Source: Malus domestica (lineage: Eukaryota > Streptophyta > Magnoliopsida > Rosales > Rosaceae). Taken from it: 64,000 nucleotides of DNA. The notes beneath the pieces were generated by a model, which worked only from the letters and a program-made list of their open reading frames with translations, searched no databases and was not told the origin of the DNA. The stretch covers positions 8,453,001-8,517,000 of the forward strand of contig NC_091673.1 of assembly GCF_042453785.1 (NCBI RefSeq). The letters are read 5' to 3'. The position numbers were made by a program, and so were the translations under genes. Positions 33,941 through 44,604 of this stretch are shown here, one piece after another (position 1 is the first letter of the stretch; the number at the start of each line of letters is the position of its first letter).

Positions 33941-34558
33941 CAGAGGCGGAGCCACAGTGGGGTCAATGGGGTCGCACGACCTCTTGGAAGCCATGGAAAT
34001 AACCTTAGAGGTTCTTTGGAGCTGCTGATGCGACCTCTTGGAGCTGCACACCACGTGTTCGATGAAATGTCTGAAAGAAGAAAAAGACTTCGGTTGCAGG
34101 TTGAAGAAGAAGGAAGGGTGGGTCAACATTTGTAACCCATTCTTTCCAGCCCGATGGGTTCAAGAATGATCCTATCTCAGACTGCATGATGACTGTGGTG
34201 GAGTAATCCTTCCAAGGCATGCCCAGATATGTTTGAGCTATGAGATTACTGTCTAGCGCAGAGAATCTGCAATTTTGGATTGAAATGCCGGTGTTCTGAT
34301 TCGGGTCCTTTTTGCCTTAAGTTGTGATGGTGTTGAATTGGTTTTCCATAGGTTGCCTGGGCTGGATGTTGCAGTCCTGGAAAACTACAGCTGCATTGCC
34401 GAAAATGAAGTCTATGGTGCCGGTGATATCACATTCCCGATAGAATTGCCGGTGATGTCACATTCCCGATATGCATGCCGTTTCTGTTAAAAAAAAATTC
34501 GCGCTGCGCGCGCTATCCTTATTGACCCCCCAAACATTATTTCCTGGATCCGCCACTG
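33941..34558. mobile_element. hAT-type Pack element (618 bp) carrying a pectinesterase fragment
   Basis: Inverted ends CAGAGGCGGAGCCA and CAGTGGCGGATCCA (the latter in reverse complement). Exact 8-bp target duplication CCCACACA at 33,933-33,940 and 34,559-34,566. The empty site is seen in copy A (near 9,812: CCCACATGTTACG). The interior is mostly a captured plant gene segment. GCCGGTGATRTCACATTCCC is repeated at 34,420 and 34,448. Confidence 0.92.
34121..34441 (-). pseudogene. Captured fragment of pectin methylesterase (pectinesterase)
   Basis: The minus strand reads through the family core: [20 protein letters not shown], then [14 protein letters not shown], one stop codon, GKKDPNQNTGISIQNC, AQTYLG and PWKDYSTTVIMQSEIGSFLN, PSGWKEWVTNVDP. 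Pectinesterases remove methyl esters from cell-wall pectin. The DFIFG segment with its catalytic Asp is kept, but the stop lies downstream of it and the substrate-binding Arg of YLGRPW is Met here. There is no signal peptide, propeptide or first half. It is a fragment inside a hAT element, not a gene. Confidence 0.93.
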
Positions 34559-34915
34559 CCCACACATTACGTTTACGGGTGACTAGTCAATCATTCCAGT
34601 TGACCAAAGAGGTTTACAAGACAAGTAACAATGAATCAAAAGGACCATACAACCTTAAAAACTTTTAAAAGTCATAAAGTACCTAACAAAATGAGAACTC
34701 ACCATTATTTTTCTATTGAGTGGTCAATAACATTCCAGGATTATCATTAATTATCTTTCTTTTCACCGAATATTTCAGAGACAGGCGACTAACCATTTCA
34801 TCAATTTTTTTTTTTTGGTAAAACATTTCATCAATTTATCAGTGTTTATATATGTTGATCCTAAAAACTATCAAGCCTACGTGGCCCGCAGATCGAGTTA
34901 CTAATGAGATTATGT

Positions 34916-35022
34916 CAAGGCAGAGCTCACCGTTCTTCGTGTGACCAAGATCATCAGTGGAGCTCCCAACAAGCTCTTCAAGATTAAGGTTGTGAGGCTG
35001 TCAATCGCCCAAATATTGACGA
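34916..35022 (+). pseudogene. Captured RPL35 fragment, copy B
   Basis: It reads [20 protein letters not shown] and continues [16 protein letters not shown], matching plant RPL35 and the fragment at 10,486. It sits in the partly deleted Pack-MULE of duplication copy B (left inverted repeat missing, right one at about 35,330-35,610). Confidence 0.85.
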
Positions 35023-35803
35023 TGGAGTCACAAAAGTCATCACCAATCCAAGTCGTCCCCAAATATAGTTTCAATCGTGGTCCAATTCAATGAAGGGTGT
35101 AAAGATGGGTGTCTTGAGAATTTTTTTTTTCTTTAGAAAATAGACGGTGAAGGCTACCATAGATGGAGGTAGAAGAGTATGGGTTGGGATCATAGGTGAA
35201 TGCGGGATCGAGTTTTTGGGTCGGCAACTTTTTTAATTAATTATCAAATTATTAGACCTAGTTCTAATTTAATGTTGCTTTAGTTAGATTCGTAGGTCTA
35301 TTTATGTGCCGCATCAACACATAACTCAATTTTTGACAGAATTACAACGAAATGACCACATTGATTTACAACACCTATTGTAGAACCATATCGATTTTTA
35401 ATTTCAGAGACCATTCGTAATTAAAAAATGACCTACTAAACTCATTTATGTGTCATATCAGCACATAACAAATTTTTTTACAAAACTATGATGGATAAAC
35501 CACATTCATTTGTAGCACCTATTTTCAGAAATTATATTTTAAATTTCAAAGACCATTTTGATGGTGTCCATCAATTTCATGGATCATTTGTAATAAAATC
35601 CATTATATTTATTAATATTAAAAAAAAACTAATTGTTATGAGATTACGATTAACTATCACACTTTTTCCATTATCATACTAAAACGGTTTATAATTTAAT
35701 AAAAAAGGTAAAATTATTTCTTTAGAAGGAAAAGAGAGAGCAGCCAGTAGTAATGTGTAACGCTTCTCCACCTATCCAATCGCCGTTTCGACCGCCGACC
35801 GAT

Positions 35804-36652
35804 TTAGCAAAAACGTTCGCCGTCACCGTACGTCACGTTAGCGGCGGAGGGGATCTCAAAGTGCCAGAGCCTCCCCACCGCCTTAACCAAGAACTTCCTG
35901 CAGAGGAACTCCTCTGCGAACGCCTTCTCCACCTTCCGATCCACATCGTGAAGGAACACGTGCGTCACACCGGATCCCCGCCTCCTCCTCGCCATGACAG
36001 CCGCAGAGAATATAGCCCCCATCCGCCCCGGCGCCTCCGGGAAATACCCGCGCGGCGCATCGACCATGATCAGGTCCCACTCCTTGTCGTACACCTCGTC
36101 CGGCAGGTTGTCCAGCGCCAGCCTGCACTCGGTATTTCCGCGCAGGACAGCCTCGGACGGGGAGCACGACCGTAGGGAGCGGTACGAGGAGAGGAGCTCG
36201 TCCGCCTCTTTGAGCTGCGTGCGGTAGTGCACCGTCTCGGCCCGTAGCTGGGGGACGTCCTTAAGGACGGTCTGGACCCACTTGGGGTCCTCCTCCAGGA
36301 AGAGCGTCGTGCCTCGTGGATTCAGGGAGGCCCACATGAGGGAGTCGAAGCCTAGGCCGAACACGAGGAAGTTGCAGGGGGAGCGGGACTTGAGGACCTC
36401 GAAGGACACAGCGATCTCGTCCCGCGACTGCTGCGGGGTCTGGCGCGACGTGGCGTAGTGGAGGATGGCCTGGAGCTGTATGGCCACCGGGGCATCGTCG
36501 ACGGCGCGGAGAAATGTGGGTCCGGCGATGGAGTAGAGGACGGAGGTGCCAGCCTGGAAGAAGCTGGAGATCGCCAGCCCCGCGCCGATAAGTAGAACCA
36601 GAATGACGACGAGAAAGACGGGTCTCTCCGACAATGGACTCCGATTCTTCAT
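35804..36652 (-). CDS. IRX15L: IRX15/IRX15-LIKE-type DUF579 protein, copy B
   Basis: A 282-residue single-exon protein with the same length and architecture as the copy at 12.2 kb: membrane anchor about residues 10-30, then the full DUF579 core (SPCNFLVFGLGFDSLMWASL, FLEEDPKWVQTVL, DLIMVDAPRGYFPEAPGRMG, THVFLHDVDRKVEKAFAEEF, GRLWHFEIP). The copies differ at 12 of 282 residues by my count, mostly conservative and mostly outside core motifs (for example QDGN versus QAGT after the anchor, LKDAPQ versus LKDVPQ, VRYRT versus VHYRT). No frame damage is seen, so both appear functional. The promoter is also duplicated, but its TATA box differs. The inferred role is xylan biosynthesis in the Golgi. 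Confidence 0.92.
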   Translation of the reverse strand: MKNRSPLSERPVFLVVILVLLIGAGLAISSFFQAGTSVLYSIAGPTFLRAVDDAPVAIQLQAILHYATSRQTPQQSRDEIAVSFEVLKSRSPCNFLVFGLGFDSLMWASLNPRGTTLFLEEDPKWVQTVLKDVPQLRAETVHYRTQLKEADELLSSYRSLRSCSPSEAVLRGNTECRLALDNLPDEVYDKEWDLIMVDAPRGYFPEAPGRMGAIFSAAVMARRRRGSGVTHVFLHDVDRKVEKAFAEEFLCRKFLVKAVGRLWHFEIPSAANVTYGDGERFC

Positions 36653-36754
36653 GTTAATTTTTTAATAATATTTAAGAAAAATAAAAAGGTGAAAATGTAA
36701 AAGGGTAAATCTGCATATATATGTCGATTGATTTTTGGTTCCGACGTGCGGTGG

Positions 36755-36763
36755 TTTATAAAA
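36755..36763 (-). promoter_or_regulatory. TATA-like site of IRX15-like copy B
   Basis: The minus strand reads CTTTTTATAAACC. It aligns with the CTTTATATAAACC of copy A and is a weaker TATA box, about 105 bp above the ATG. Confidence 0.45.
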
Positions 36764-36836
36764 AGCTGGGGAATGGGAATGGGAAGAAGGGGAAGGGGGA
36801 AAGGTAATTTAAGCAGAGATTGGTAGAGGACGGGGG

Positions 36837-37237
36837 GGAGTTTCGAGGGGGACATTAATACGATATGCACGTTTTTGGCAGCAAAAACTTGTCCCGTCGT
36901 GTCTGGGTTTTGTGGGTGCGCAAATCACGTCGCGTGTCCCACACGAAGCTTGACATTTTTTACATCCCCTCACTCGACTGGCGACACGTGGACTTCCTTT
37001 ATCCCCATACTGTTGTTTTCTCCCGATACCGTCTCAAATTCTCGAATTTGAATTTCATCTGTATTCTAAAAATTTATAATTTTAAATTTCTTATTTAAAA
37101 TTAAATACAAATAATATTTAATAAAAACTAACCACACATCATACCATAAAAAAATAAAATTAGAAGATGCTACCATCCCTCGTCCCAAATTCTCAATGCC
37201 TCATCAGTCAAAATCATACGCCAGTACGGGTTTGACT
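36837..37237. other. Intergenic, nothing recognised
   Basis: Beyond the end of the duplication I see no gene or element border. Confidence 0.4.
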
Positions 37238-37620
37238 CCATAAATGCTACCAGAACGATATTTTTTTTTTTTTGGAGAAAGAATGAATTTAATTTTAAAT
37301 ATTGAGGTTTAGTAAAATTTTGTGAGTGTTTGACTAGTTAAGGTTGAGTGAAGTTTTTTTTTTTTTTTTCCATAAATACTTCCAGTACCAATATATATAT
37401 TTTTTTTGGTAATATAACCAATTTAATTTTAGATATTAAGGCTTGGCAAAATTTTATGATAAGAGTTTGCCTCCTTAAAATTGAGAGAGGAATTTTTTTT
37501 TTTCCATAAATACTACCAAAACCAATTTAATTTTAGATACTTAGACTTGGTAAAATTAATGATAAGAGTTTTACTCCTTAAGGTTGAGTGAGGTCTTCAA
37601 AATACTTTGTAACCTATTTA
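37238..37620. repeat. Degenerate tandem triplication, about 133-bp unit
   Basis: CCATAAATRCTNCCAG recurs at 37,238, 37,370 and 37,504. Each is followed by a T-run, AATTTAATTTTARATA, RGTAAAATT and CTCCTTAARRTTGAG-type text. Confidence 0.7.
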
Positions 37621-37806
37621 AATACAAAGACCTTCTACTTAATGATTATGATCAAAATTGTTCATGTTATCAGATAAAGATTATTTTTGAAGAAAAATTA
37701 ATTAATTTAAATTAAGATCATTTAGTCAATCAATTAAAGCAAATAGATAAACGGTTCATAATGCTTTTATCGAATTTGTTCGTCTATTTTTATATAGTTG
37801 GATGAC

Positions 37807-38771
37807 TGTTTGGGCCCAAAATAATATTTTGGGCCGAGCTTAGAGTCGTTCTTGGTCCAGTAACATTCATTTAGAATCTTGTCATGGGTTGTCCAGTCAA
37901 GGTTGGTCGAATCCTATTACAAAGAGGATTGGTTTAGATAAGGGTAAGGTAGTCGAACTCTAGTGTAACAAGGAGTCTTAAAGTTAAGGATGATTAGAAT
38001 TAGGGGATGAATTTGGTTCGTTAAGGAGCTTGGTTCGACGTCATATAAGGGTTAGGATTGGTCGAAACTTGATCAGATTGGGTTAAGGAGTTCTAATCCA
38101 AGTAAGTTTATAGTTCGTCCATAAAGGGGTTCACTGCTATAAATAGAGAAGGGAGTGCATCATTCAAGGCCTCTTCAAATCAATACACTAATTGCCCTGC
38201 GCAAAGCTTCTCAACAACCCTAAGATTTTTTTCCTCTCCCATTTCTCAACACATCTTCAGTTTGGATAGACAGCAATGTGAAGGCAACCGGCAACATCTT
38301 CAGTTTGGATAGACAGCATTGGAGCCGTAGAATCAGCCGACCAATGAGCACCTTCATTTTGGATAAACAGTACTGCTTCGAGACCGACTGGTTATTTATT
38401 CAAGTGTCTGTCAACGATGATTTATGAGTCACTGTTGATAGAGGTCATCTCATCAGCCTTATCAGCGAAATGAGATATTACCAGGTTACTACATTCGGCA
38501 CATTGAAAGCTGAATTTGAAATTGAACTTCGCAGAACTAGCAACCTTGTCTTCAGGCTCTATAACCCGAAGGCCGAGACGTGTTCATTCCTCGACTACGA
38601 TCCCAAGATCAATAAGTCAGCAGCGCACCCAATACCACATCAACATATTTTACTCCCCGATCGAAATCGGCCGACGAGTGGGCACGCCCCACACATAGCC
38701 AAATGACATAGTTAGCTTATTAATTACTCGGTCTGCGCTCCACGTAAGCTTGATAGTTTTTAGGTTCAACA
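37807..38771 (+). mobile_element. Candidate solo LTR (965 bp)
   Basis: It starts TGTTTGGGCCCAAAATAATA and ends TTTTTAGGTTCAACA. Flanks are ATGAC (37,802-37,806) and ATTAC (38,772-38,776), a 4/5 match to a target duplication. CTATAAATAGAG near 38,138 is a good TATA box. CATCTTCAGTTTGGATAGACAG is repeated at 38,252 and 38,290. No internal retroelement region is present. Confidence 0.5.
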
Positions 38772-39005
38772 ATTACTAAAAGATCTTAGTTTTAATTGAT
38801 ATTTCTTGTGGAGTCGATCTTTATAAAGTGATTTATAATATGAACCGTTTGAATTATAAGCACAAAGTTCTATGAACATGCCATGAAGTATGGAGCCAAT
38901 TCTTTCTCAAATTTTATTGTACGAAAAAATTTATATAGTACGACCATGATATATCAAAAAAAATTATTGTCAAAATTTCAATTATAGTAAACTTGATATA
39001 AGTTC

Positions 39006-39137
39006 GCAAATGGTCTTTTACCATATTGGTGAAAAGTTGTTGAGCCTTTACATGACGGCATAGGTTCGAACCCTTCGATTGCTAATCTAGCATCTAATTG
39101 AACAAAATCTATTGTTTAACCAAAAAAAAAAAAAAAA
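39006..39137 (+). mobile_element. tRNA-derived SINE with poly(A) tail
   Basis: About 132 bp. The pol III B-box-like GGTTCGAACCC is near 39,063 and the A-tail spans 39,122-39,137. It is flanked by CTTGATATAAGTTC (38,992-39,005) and CTTAATATAAGTTC (39,138-39,151), a 14-bp target duplication with one mismatch. Confidence 0.75.
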
Positions 39138-39712
39138 CTTAATATAAGTTCAATTTTGTGAGTCATTATTGGGCTGAGTCCACTTTGTTGGATTAGGTCC
39201 ACTCACTAATTATCCACATCAACTTATTTTTATTATCTTTTGATAAATATCCCTTTATTTATAGGATTATCTTTTACTTAATTTTAAGATTAAATATAAA
39301 AATTAAATATTGTGTCTCCTGCTCTAATTTGTATCTTAATTTTTCTTCTCCCACATCACATGCTAACTGTGTTGACTACTTTATATTGTAGGTACTATAT
39401 ATAACAACATATATATGAGTTTATAAATATATGGAAGATGTTTCTTTGAATTATTTTCATGAATACTAGGTAATTTAATTTTTATTTATTTTGTATACAC
39501 CTCAATCACAGGTTAAATGTATTTTATTAACCTATGGTATTTGTAGATGACATATCCATTTTGTTATTAGATTTTCAAATTTAAATATTCAAATTAAAAT
39601 TTTGAGTAAAGATATATAAATTAAGAAAATTAAAACAGAAAAAATTGGAAAATTGGACTAAATTTATAACAACTCCAATTTTTGGACATGAATCAAAGTA
39701 CCCCTTTGATTA

Positions 39713-39904
39713 GAGTGCATTTTTGCTCACCACCATTTAGTGTGGTGTATGCTCACCACCTTATTTATCACTGTTAGATTAGTTTGAATTTTGGGATTTG
39801 TGCTTATTCACTACACGAATCTCGAAATTCAAACTCATCTAACAGTGATAAATAGGGTGGTGAATATACACCACACTAAATGGTGGTGAGCAAAAATGCT
39901 CCCT
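39713..39904. mobile_element. Foldback MITE, Mutator-type, 192 bp
   Basis: Almost the whole element is a pair of inverted repeats of about 80 bp (GAGTGCATTTTTGCTCACCA at one end, TGGTGAGCAAAAATGCTCCCT at the other). It is flanked by CTTTGATTA at 39,704-39,712 and 39,905-39,913, an exact 9-bp duplication typical of Mutator-like elements. Confidence 0.9.
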
Positions 39905-40086
39905 CTTTGATTATTAAATCGTTAACTGAGAATTTAATGGCTAGAAGTTTAATGTACAACATATAATTAACGAAGCATACTAATTTTTTAGTTTTGTTGA
40001 ATTGTGGTTTGGTAAATTGCTTAATATTTAGACGGTTGATATTCATGGCATTGCTTTTTTTTTTCTTTTCTTTTTTAACTCAAGAA

Positions 40087-40650
40087 ATTAAGGGCTTGTT
40101 TGGTATCCTATTTGAAAAAATTTATTATTTCTTAAAACGTTTCTTAAGAACATTTCTTGAAAACAATTTTCTTTAAAACAAAAAAACTTGATTGGTTTGC
40201 AATTTAAACTAGACAAAGAAATCTAAAAAGAAGGGGTCACAAGAGAGAAAGAAAGAGAAAAGATGAGGAAAGAAATTAAGAGATGATTGAAGAAAAAAGA
40301 AAGAAGAGAGAGGTTCGGACAAGATAGAGAGGAAGAGGAGTGAGAGAAAGAACCGAAAGAATGAAGAGAGCAGATTAGAGGAGAGACGAAAAATGTTATA
40401 AAAAAAAGGAGAGAGAAAGAAGAAAAGAGAGATAGATTTGGAGTGAAAGTGGAGGAGGTAGAGAAAAGAAATGAGTGAGTTTAATTTAAAAACTTATTAT
40501 TTATGTTTTTAGATAATAGACTATATTTTTTAGTTAGTCTTGATTTCAGTTTTTTAAAATAATTATACCAAACAAGTTTTTAAGGTCTAAAACTTAAAAA
40601 TTGTTTTTGAGTTAAAAAAATTAAATTCAAGTAAAGTACCAAATAGACCT
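40087..40650. mobile_element. Possible MITE around a purine-rich block
   Basis: TTAAGGGCTTGTTTGGTA near 40,087 and AGTACCAAATAGACCTTAA near 40,635 are imperfect inverted repeats of the common GGGCTTGTTTGG type. Between them lies a strongly GA-rich stretch (40,205-40,475). The target duplication was not clear. Confidence 0.35.
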
Positions 40651-42703
40651 TAAAAATTTTATCTGTTGTTTGATAAGGATGTCGTACCGAAAGAAACTCA
40701 TTTAACATCAAATTTGGAAAGTTCAAAATGATTGAGGCATAGAATATGGAAAGTTGTTGAAACTCGAAAACAAAAAATGAAGTAATGATTTTACCTTGTT
40801 TAAATTTGATATTGGATATTCTTAATGATCCCCTTTTTTGACATGTTTTCTTTGAGAAGGATTCCAAACCAACGAAATTGTTTTTGGATAGGTTTAATAA
40901 AGTACTTCGCATGTGGCATTATACTGCAGTGATAAGAAGTAATTATGTATACTAGCATATGAGCATATACAAAGTGTGTGAGAAAAAAAAATTATTTTTG
41001 TTTTTTAAATAGAAGGAGAGAGGAAGAGAGTGATAGAGAATGTGGGAGTGAATTTTTTTTTTTTTTTAATTAGAGATATGTTAGGATTACATGTTGATGA
41101 GGCTTTGAAAAAAAAAATAGCAAAATTTGGTTGTGTGAAATTACATTTATACCCTATATTTCTTATTCATGTTCTGTCTTAATTAGAGGGTTCAACTAGT
41201 AATTTTATAGAATTTTAGTTGACAATAAGTGTTTTATTAATTAGTCGAGATATACACTGTGCAGGTTCGATTCTCACTAATAATCCTTTCTTACCAACTA
41301 AAAATTTAACACATTCGTTTGTCATTAAAACAAAAGAAAAAAAATGTATTTCTAAGAAAAAACCATTCAATATTATAAAAACCCATGGAGAATGGAGAAT
41401 TTTATAAACCCATGAGCTAGATTTGGCCCCAATGGCCCACAAGAACGCGTTGCATTGTCCAGTGTCCACTAACGGGAGCTTATTGCCATTCACAATGCGG
41501 GGCTTTTTTTTTCTAACGTTTCTCGGTGGTGATTAGACGGATGAAACATCAAAATAAAGTTACACTACTAGCGAGTCAAAGTGACCTGCTCCGATACAAA
41601 CAACTTGAACGACAAGATTAGTACCTGATATTATTATTGTATTAACAACGTTATATTGATGTAATGGTAGGAAATACCGACATTACATAAATAATATCTA
41701 CAAAATATCGATTATTTATCAATAATATTTACTGAATATAGACATCTCGTTGCAAACAACGTTGAACAAGTATAAGATAGCACACAAATCAGAATAGCTC
41801 CATAAAGTAACAAGAAAGTTCAAGAAATGGTATTGTCTTGTGAGAATCTAACATGAATATAATAGCAAATTTCTTTTACAGTTTATACCAACCAATTATA
41901 TAGAGTAAGGTCGCATTTGACATCTAAGATTAGATTAGAATGAATAATTCTCAAAATTAAATTATATTGAAATCAGGAACTTTCAAAGTTCGTCGAAACT
42001 TTAGATCCAATTGTTAAAACATACAACAACCATATTAACAATAAATTACCCAAGGACTACCGTGTATAGGGTGGTAGGTTTGAATGGACACAATTTTGTT
42101 CATTTATTTCTCAACCTATGAGTAAATTAATTTCTATCCTCCCAACACGCAAGAAATCAAATATGTGTGAGCCCAAACCAAATTGGTTCGGTTTAGGTCG
42201 ATTTATATATTAATTTCTGTAATAAATGAACCGAACCAATTATATTTTATTAATCAATTTTCAATTTCGATAAAAAGAAAGAACAAATCAAACCGTTTTC
42301 ACACCTAATTATGGCCATGACCAACTGTCAAAAGGCCGTATAAATACTTTGCCAACCTCTTTTGCGCCACCGGCACAGGTTGTCTCGTTCATGTGAAATG
42401 GGCTTAGGTTAGGCCCTACCAATATCTAACATCTCTTGGGCCTATTGGGGCCACATGGTCCTCCTGGTCACGACCTGAGCCGTTGATTACAGAGCGACTC
42501 CGGACAGAGCGACTTCGTACGTCAAGGAGCTTCCACGCGGGCGAAGACGTCGGCAGTCGACACGTGTGGGCCACAGCTCATTTCATTTAAACCAAAACCT
42601 CATCTTATCACTTTCTCGGAGAATTTTCAGTGTGCTCGAAAAACAGAGTAGAACATCACATACTATTACATAATTATAAGAATACTTAATAAAAAATAAA
42701 TAA
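40651..42703. other. Intergenic, AT-rich
   Basis: I see no gene. A short stretch near 41,215-41,345 with GGTTCGATTCTC and an A-rich end may be a truncated SINE. 42,300-42,620 is less AT-rich but has no convincing frame. Confidence 0.35.
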
Positions 42704-42712
42704 AAATTTAAT

Positions 42713-43621
42713 GGGAAATTTTATTTAAACTCATCTAACATATTTCTACACTCAACTTACTCTTCGCACCCATTTAATTTTTAACTAAACTATTAATATC
42801 TTTTTAAACCCAAATTTAATACCTAATATACCCCCTTAAACCCAATTCAATATGTGAATTTATTTTTACACCCATTTGATTTTTAAAAGATCGAGAGACA
42901 GCCTGAAGGCCTTCCTGGTTCCTTGCCGGCCTCAACAAATTCAATACCTCACTTCTCTAACATCTTTGGAGATATATTCTATTAAGGGGGTGGAGTCTTT
43001 GCCAAAATGGTTGGGTAGCCCTTACATCCGTTGCACAACTGACGATTTTGTCTTGCGAGAATCTGATGAATTTACCAAGTCTCCAAGCTATGCAACGCCT
43101 CACCAAATTACAATATCTCCTTATTTATGGATGTCATCCCCTTCTAAAGGAAAGATGCAGGAAGGACAACGGCACAGATTGGCAACAAGAAGAAAAACCA
43201 TGTTAAAATGAAAGAATTAATATATGCAAGTAAGACTTTTTTGGGTTGCAGACTTTGTATTTGGACTTTTAGTTTGCGCCAATAGTGATGCCATGAAAAA
43301 ATAGAGAGAAAGATGCAATTCAATAAAAAAAAGGTGAGCAGGATTTGGTACCTGGGTTCTTCTTCTTTTCTTTTTATCTTCTACAAAACGTGCAAGCACT
43401 GGGGAAGAAAAGAGACACTGGCTTCATCTTCTTCAGTTTTCTAGGGTTTTAGCTAGTAGGGTTTAATTATAATGTTTGGGTTTATTGATAAATTTAAGTT
43501 TTATTATTAATTTCATTTTGTACTTAATAGTAATTGTGTAATAGGGTAAAATAGACAATTAACATTCAAAATTTTAAGTTAGGTGTAAAAAGAGGTTGTG
43601 TGGGTTTAAATAAAATTACCC
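42713..43621. mobile_element. Pack-MULE (909 bp) carrying an NBS-LRR fragment
   Basis: Inverted ends GGGAAATTTTATTTAAAC and GGGTAATTTTATTTAAAC (second in reverse complement), extended by further similarity (CTACACTCAACTTA / TTACACCTAACTTA). Exact 9-bp target duplication AAATTTAAT at 42,704-42,712 and 43,622-43,630. No transposase is present. Confidence 0.9.
42893..43209 (+). pseudogene. Captured C-terminal LRR fragment of an NBS-LRR resistance gene
   Basis: One frame reads LTSLTSLEIYSIKGVESLPK then WLG, the usual leucine-rich repeat wording. At about 43,018 the frame shifts and continues LTSVAQLTILSCENLMNLPS, LQAMQRLTKLQYLLIYGCHP and LLKERCRKDNGTDWQ to a TAA at 43,207-43,209. The CHPLLKERCRKDNGTDW ending is the typical C-terminus of plant coiled-coil NBS-LRR (RGA-like) proteins. 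No nucleotide-binding domain is present. It lies entirely within the Pack-MULE. Confidence 0.88.
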
Positions 43622-43630
43622 AAATTTAAT

Positions 43631-44604
43631 TATATAATAATATGTTGTGTTTTGTCTTGTATACCACACTGAAAAATCTCTTAACTTCCCCTTTTTTCAC
43701 AATAAATGCTAACAAAGTTGGTGGCAGTTCCCGCTTTACTTTTGCATAATGAAGAAGGAGCGGCGGAAGCTACTAAATGCGGCCCAACTACCCCAATGGG
43801 CCTCCAATTAAAAACCCTCTTCATGTCGGTCGGGAAAACCTCATCTCATCTCTTCCTGCATTCTCATTTTCTTTTGCGAACGTACCATAATATTGTATAA
43901 TAATAAGAGTGATTTAAAAAATAAACGGTTCATATTATATTTTGGATAAGAAGCAAAAAAATTGCTATAGAATAGCAATATGAATTGTTCAGCATTCCCT
44001 TTTTATCAAATACTAACATTATTTATTTAGGATGCTAGACATTATTGAATTAGGAAAATGATCAATACAAGTTATTTTTAAATTTAAATACTCTCTTGTC
44101 TAGTTATGTTTGTTGTTTTCAGTCATTTATTTGACTTGATGACAAAAAATATAAAAATTTATGAAAAAAGTGTGCGAAACTTATCTCTGTGTGTCTGTAA
44201 TTGTCTTAGTTGCATGCAAATGCTAGAAGGATCACATTATTATAGCACATTTGTTTGTCGTATGATGTGATTAGTGATTGATAATCAACATTCAATTAGA
44301 TAAATTCATTAAGACATAATGTGTACATATCATTTATCATATCTAGTACGCAAATATAATATAAAAACATAATCTCCTGACATTTGTCATTGGATAATCG
44401 TTGTGATTATCGATGTTAAATTTAACTGACGTGGAAGGTCCAGATTGAAAGCATTCATCCCCACCCAACTTCATTAAATAAGCTAGTTAGACAAGACCAA
44501 CTCTAAGATTTCCCTTCTATTACCAGCCAATTTGTTATTCCACATTATCAAATATCACACGCAAAGAAGAATATATAGAATTGTTGATATAGCTCGTTCA
44601 GAAG
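43631..44604. other. Intergenic and promoter of the LTPG gene
   Basis: No other gene is seen. The last few hundred bases must hold the promoter and 5' UTR of the lipid-transfer gene, but I cannot assign a TATA box with confidence. Confidence 0.4.

Larger units (their letters stand above)
33719..36836. repeat. Segmental duplication, copy B (partner 9,598-13,205)
   Basis: It aligns from AAATTAATCAAAATAGAAG to AGCAGAGATTGGTAG. It carries a private Pack-hAT (33,941-34,558), the right half of the shared Pack-MULE, and the IRX15-like gene with its promoter. It lacks the 780-bp insert of copy A. Confidence 0.85.

Noticed and set aside
34005-34220. Small minus-strand gene starting MPWKDYSTTVIMQ
   Set aside because: It is the tail of the captured pectinesterase fragment; the apparent start Met is a replaced Arg of the YLGRPW motif.
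42876-43211. 111-codon plus-strand frame as a small gene
   Set aside because: Only its first part is LRR-like; the true similarity continues in another frame, and the whole piece lies in a Pack-MULE.
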